48,751 nucleotides of DNA. Source: Deltaproteobacteria bacterium (GTDB lineage Bacteria > Myxococcota_A > UBA9160 > UBA6930). The notes below the pieces were generated by a model. It searched no databases. It had not been told where the DNA came from and saw only the letters and a program-made list of their open reading frames with translations. Both the position numbers and the translations under genes were made by a program. Positions 46,155 through 48,751 of this stretch are shown piece by piece. Position 1 is the stretch's first letter. Every line of letters starts with the position of its first letter. Where the stretch lies: positions 1 through 48,751 of the forward strand of contig NYZB01000183.1 of the NCBI GenBank assembly GCA_002687015.1. The letters are read 5' to 3'.

Positions 46155-47468
46155 CTAGAGCTTGCGGACCTTCTCGAGCCCTTCCGAGACGTCCCGGGTG
46201 GCGTTCCGAGTGTCGTAGACCCGGCCGGCCTTGGCGACGACGCGGGCGTAGTCGACCGCGGCGTGGTCGGTGATGATCACGACCAGGTCGGCGCTCTGGA
46301 GCTCTTCGTCGGTCAGCTCCTGGCTCTTCAGGGTCCGGTCGTCGAGGGCCAACTCCGGGACGTGGGGGTCGTGGTAGCGGATCACCGCGCCCTTGGTCTC
46401 GAGCAGCTGGATGATGTCGATGGCCGGGGTCTCGCGCATGTCGCCAACGTTCGGCTTGTAGGCCACGCCCAGCATCAGGACGCGCGCGCCGTTGACCGCG
46501 AGGCGATCCTCGTTCAGCAGGTCGGCGACCGTGTCGGCCACGTGCTCGGGCATGTGGCCGTTGATGTCGGTGGCCAGCTCGATGAAGCGCGCGTTGAAGT
46601 TGAGCGACTTCATCTTCCAGGCCAGATAGGTCGGATCGACGGGGATGCAGTGGCCGCCCAGGCCCGGGCCGGGCAGGAACTTCATGAAGCCGTAGGGCTT
46701 GGTGGCCGCGGCGTCGATCACCTCCCAGACGTCGAGGCCCAGGCGGTCGCACATCAGCGCCACCTCGTTGGCCAGACCGATGTTGATGGCGCGGAAGGTG
46801 TTCTCGAGCAGCTTCACCATCTCGGCGCTCTGGGTCGAGGAGACGGGCACCACCGTGTCGAAGATCGTCTCGTAGATCTTCACGCCCAGCTCGGTGCAGG
46901 CGGGGGTCTCCCCGCCGACGACCTTGGGGACGCTGCGCACCTCGAACTGCGTGTTGGCGGGGTCGATGCGCTCGGGGGCGAAGGCCACGGCGAAGTCGAC
47001 GCCACACTCGAGGCCGGATTCCTCCAGCAGGGGTACGAAGAGATCGTGGGTGGTTCCCGGGTAGGTGGTGCTGCCCAGGATCACGAGCTGGCCGCTGCGC
47101 AGGCGCTTCCGGATATCCTCGACCGCGCGAACGATGTGGGAGACGTCGGGGTCCTTGGTCTTGGTGAGGGGCGTCGGCACGCACACGTTGATCACGTCGG
47201 CGGCGGAGAGCGCGGCGAAATCCGTCGATGCGGTGAGCCTGCCCGCGTCGACCTCGCGTGCCACGTCCTCGGCCGGCACGTCCTCGATGTAGGAGCCGCC
47301 CTCCTTCAGGACGCGGACCTTCTCGCCGTCGAGGTCGAAGCCGGTCACGCGGAAGCCGGCCTTGGCGAACTCGAGGGCCAGGGGCAGGCCCACATAGCCG
47401 AGACCCACCACGCCGATGCGGGCCTCGCGCGAGTCGATGTTCGCGCTCAGCGATTGGAGACGGTTCAT
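46155..47468 (-). CDS. Nucleotide-sugar dehydrogenase (WbpA/WecC/Ugd type)
   Basis: This 437-aa enzyme oxidises a UDP-sugar to the uronic acid in two steps with NAD. The N-terminal Rossmann motif is IGVVGLGYVGLPLALEF; ILGSTTYPGTTHDL and FAPERIDPANTQFEVRSVPKVVGG follow. The catalytic Cys is in GPGLGGHCIPVDP; ATKPYGFMKFLP and MLGVAYKPNVGDMRETPAIDI complete the family pattern. It is closer in motifs to UDP-N-acetyl-glucosamine 6-dehydrogenase (WbpA) than to Ugd, but motif reading alone cannot settle the sugar. Start ATG 47468. Lies 50 bp after pgsA, possibly a single operon. Confidence 0.88.
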   Translation of the reverse strand: MNRLQSLSANIDSREARIGVVGLGYVGLPLALEFAKAGFRVTGFDLDGEKVRVLKEGGSYIEDVPAEDVAREVDAGRLTASTDFAALSAADVINVCVPTPLTKTKDPDVSHIVRAVEDIRKRLRSGQLVILGSTTYPGTTHDLFVPLLEESGLECGVDFAVAFAPERIDPANTQFEVRSVPKVVGGETPACTELGVKIYETIFDTVVPVSSTQSAEMVKLLENTFRAINIGLANEVALMCDRLGLDVWEVIDAAATKPYGFMKFLPGPGLGGHCIPVDPTYLAWKMKSLNFNARFIELATDINGHMPEHVADTVADLLNEDRLAVNGARVLMLGVAYKPNVGDMRETPAIDIIQLLETKGAVIRYHDPHVPELALDDRTLKSQELTDEELQSADLVVIITDHAAVDYARVVAKAGRVYDTRNATRDVSEGLEKVRKL

Positions 47469-47518
47469 GCCAGGCTCCGGGGCCCAGGGGGAGGAGGAGG
47501 GCCCCATGAAAGGGGGGG

Positions 47519-48154
47519 TCAGCTGGTCTGGGCGGGATCGTGCCCGAAGTAGTCCGCAAAGTACACGTAACCGGACCACAGGGTGAGTGCCGTCGCGAGC
47601 ACCAGAAGTGCCACGCCGATGTCGTGATTGGGGAGCCCGAGAGTCCCCTGGGGGAACAGGAGGGCTCCCACGGCCACGTTCTGGGCCACCGTCTTGATCT
47701 TGCCCCCGGTGCCCGCGGCCACCACCTGCCCTCCGGCCGAGGCAATGCCGCGCAGCCCCGTCACGGCCAGCTCGCGGCCGATGATCACCACCACCAGGAC
47801 CAGCCCGAAATCGGGGATCCGGCCCATGACCAGCAGGACGATCAAGGCGGTCGTGATCGTGATCTTGTCGGCGAGGGGATCGAGCAGCTTGCCGATCTTG
47901 GTGACCTGCTGGCCCCGCCGCGCCGCCCAGCCGTCCACCAGGTCGCCCAGGGCGGCCACGATGAAGAGCCACGCGACGATGCGCGAGCTCACCGGATCGG
48001 GAAACCAGGGAAGGGCCAGGAGCACCGGAATCACGACGAGGCGCACCATCGTGATGGTGTTCGGGAGATTCCAGAAGCGCTCGCGCTCGGGCACCAGTTC
48101 CGTCGGCTCCACCTGGGTGGCGCCGGCCGGCAGCTCACCGAGTGAAGTCGCCAT
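47519..48154 (-). CDS. pgsA: CDP-diacylglycerol-glycerol-3-phosphate phosphatidyltransferase
   Basis: PgsA makes phosphatidylglycerol phosphate in the inner membrane. The 211-aa protein has the full CDP-alcohol phosphatidyltransferase signature: DG(WA)AR then 8 residues, G, 3, D, 3, D (DGWAARRGQQVTKIGKLLD). NLPNTITMVRLVVIPVLL is the usual N-terminus, and several membrane helices follow. ATG 48154 is chosen; it overlaps the transglycosylase stop by 20 bp, implying coupling. A GTG at 48205 is the upstream alternative. Confidence 0.92.
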   Translation of the reverse strand: MATSLGELPAGATQVEPTELVPERERFWNLPNTITMVRLVVIPVLLALPWFPDPVSSRIVAWLFIVAALGDLVDGWAARRGQQVTKIGKLLDPLADKITITTALIVLLVMGRIPDFGLVLVVVIIGRELAVTGLRGIASAGGQVVAAGTGGKIKTVAQNVAVGALLFPQGTLGLPNHDIGVALLVLATALTLWSGYVYFADYFGHDPAQTS

Positions 48155-48751
48155 GGTAACGACGATAGAAGGAAAGGACCCGCCGGACGTAGTTGCGGGT
48201 CTCATCGTAGGGCGGCACGCCGCGGTAGCGATCCACCGCGGTGGGTCCTGCGTTGTAGGCGGCCAGCGTGTAGGTCCAGCTGCCGTAGCGATCGTGGAGT
48301 CGGCGCAGGTAGCGGATCCCGCCCTCGATGTTGTCCTCGGCGCGGAAGGGCTGGGCGACCCCGAGCATCTGGGCCGTATCGGGCATCAGCTGCATGAGCC
48401 CCATGGCTCCCTTGTGCGAGACGGCTCGCGGGTCGAAGGCCGATTCGGCGTGGATCACCGCCTTGACGAGCGCCGGAGGCACGCCCTGGGCGTGGGAGTG
48501 GTGGGCGATCACGGGATCGTAGGTCCGCACCTTGGAGGGGGCGCCGCTCCTCGTGGCCTCACGGGCGACGCTGCGGCTCGCCCTCGTGATCCCGCGGGAG
48601 GGTTGCACCTGCTTGAAGCGGCCGTCGCGGGGCACGTTGGTGAAGTGGACGACGCCCCGGGCATCGACGTACCGATACAGCCCCTCGGCTCCCGCGGCGC
48701 TTGCGAGGGAGAACGACCCTAGCGAGAGCGCACAAGCCAGCCCGAGCGCCC
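48135..48751 (-). CDS. Lytic transglycosylase with DUF4124 domain, 5' end outside
   Basis: The frame is open to the window edge, so the true start is beyond it; 205 codons are visible. The N-terminal end has a signal-peptide-like stretch (CALSLGSFSLASAAGA), then GLYRYVDARGVVHFTN, the DUF4124 pattern. After a basic linker the SLT fold runs: AVIHAESAFDPRAVSHKGAMGLMQLMP, with catalytic Glu in HAESAF, AEDNIEGGIRYLRRL, AAYNAGP. It cuts peptidoglycan in the periplasm. Its stop overlaps the pgsA start by 20 bp. Confidence 0.92.
   Translation of the reverse strand, partial: ALGLACALSLGSFSLASAAGAEGLYRYVDARGVVHFTNVPRDGRFKQVQPSRGITRASRSVAREATRSGAPSKVRTYDPVIAHHSHAQGVPPALVKAVIHAESAFDPRAVSHKGAMGLMQLMPDTAQMLGVAQPFRAEDNIEGGIRYLRRLHDRYGSWTYTLAAYNAGPTAVDRYRGVPPYDETRNYVRRVLSFYRRYHGDFTR

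Overview
The window is 48.75 kb of very GC-rich, densely coding bacterial chromosome. There is no plasmid, phage, insertion sequence, rRNA or CRISPR signature. The gene set suggests a Gram-negative heterotroph of a deltaproteobacteria-like lineage (Myxococcota, Binatota or a relative). The clues are a homodimeric-type pyruvate dehydrogenase operon, long single-chain PurL, an E. coli-like PurB, an AsmA-type envelope protein, an exosortase-style polysaccharide deacetylase, C-terminal sorting-signal-like tails, and several genes for catabolism of organic acids or aromatics. The phylum cannot be fixed from the sequence alone.

Layout: (1) 1-3838: pyruvate dehydrogenase operon aceE (5' end outside the window), aceF and an E3 with its own lipoyl domain, followed by a YajO-like aldo/keto reductase. 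(2) 4895-12525: a DUF3604 lipoprotein; a polysaccharide deacetylase coupled to a GNAT; two zinc-ribbon methyltransferases on the other strand; a gene broken by an in-frame TAG; a stray C-terminal sorting-signal fragment; and an unknown protein. (3) 12724-19850: purL, purB, a methyltransferase and an AI-2E-type permease. (4) 19825-29911: an AsmA-like protein, an SDR, a multidomain exported sugar-dehydrogenase-like protein with a CxxCH motif, a 1087-aa acyltransferase, a small cupin and a SpoIIAA-like protein. (5) 29924-32998: a flavoprotein/ferredoxin pair divergent from a PF10118-type hydrolase. (6) 33013-38397: a compact tetR-hpaE-hpaD-hpaG-hpaB meta-cleavage operon behind a perfect palindrome. 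(7) 38475-44467: acyl-CoA dehydrogenase, divergent elbB, a three-gene operon (dehydrogenase, Fe-S protein, truncated FAD protein), and an SDR whose 3' end runs into a membrane-protein relic. (8) 44601-48751: a DUF1214-like membrane-anchored protein, tRNA-Gly(GCC) with a good promoter and terminator, nucleotide-sugar dehydrogenase, pgsA, and a lytic transglycosylase that leaves the window.

How the genes work together: the PDH operon makes acetyl-CoA. The hpa-type operon would hydroxylate a phenolic acid, cleave the ring and oxidise the semialdehyde. Its TetR regulator is the first gene and sits directly on the palindrome. The flavoprotein/ferredoxin pair and the FAD/Fe-S pair look like electron-transfer dehydrogenases feeding carbon from organic acids. 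The deacetylase/GNAT genes, methyltransferases, nucleotide-sugar dehydrogenase and AsmA-like protein point to surface polysaccharide and envelope work.

No wholly new multi-gene system stands out clearly. The most informative observations are a run of decayed or rearranged genes (in-frame TAG, truncated FAD subunit, SDR fused to a relic, orphan sorting signal), a recurrent TAG(A/C)NT element that in four cases sits only 6-9 nt from the start codon (possible leaderless mRNAs), two good inverted-repeat operators, and a few unusual domain architectures.
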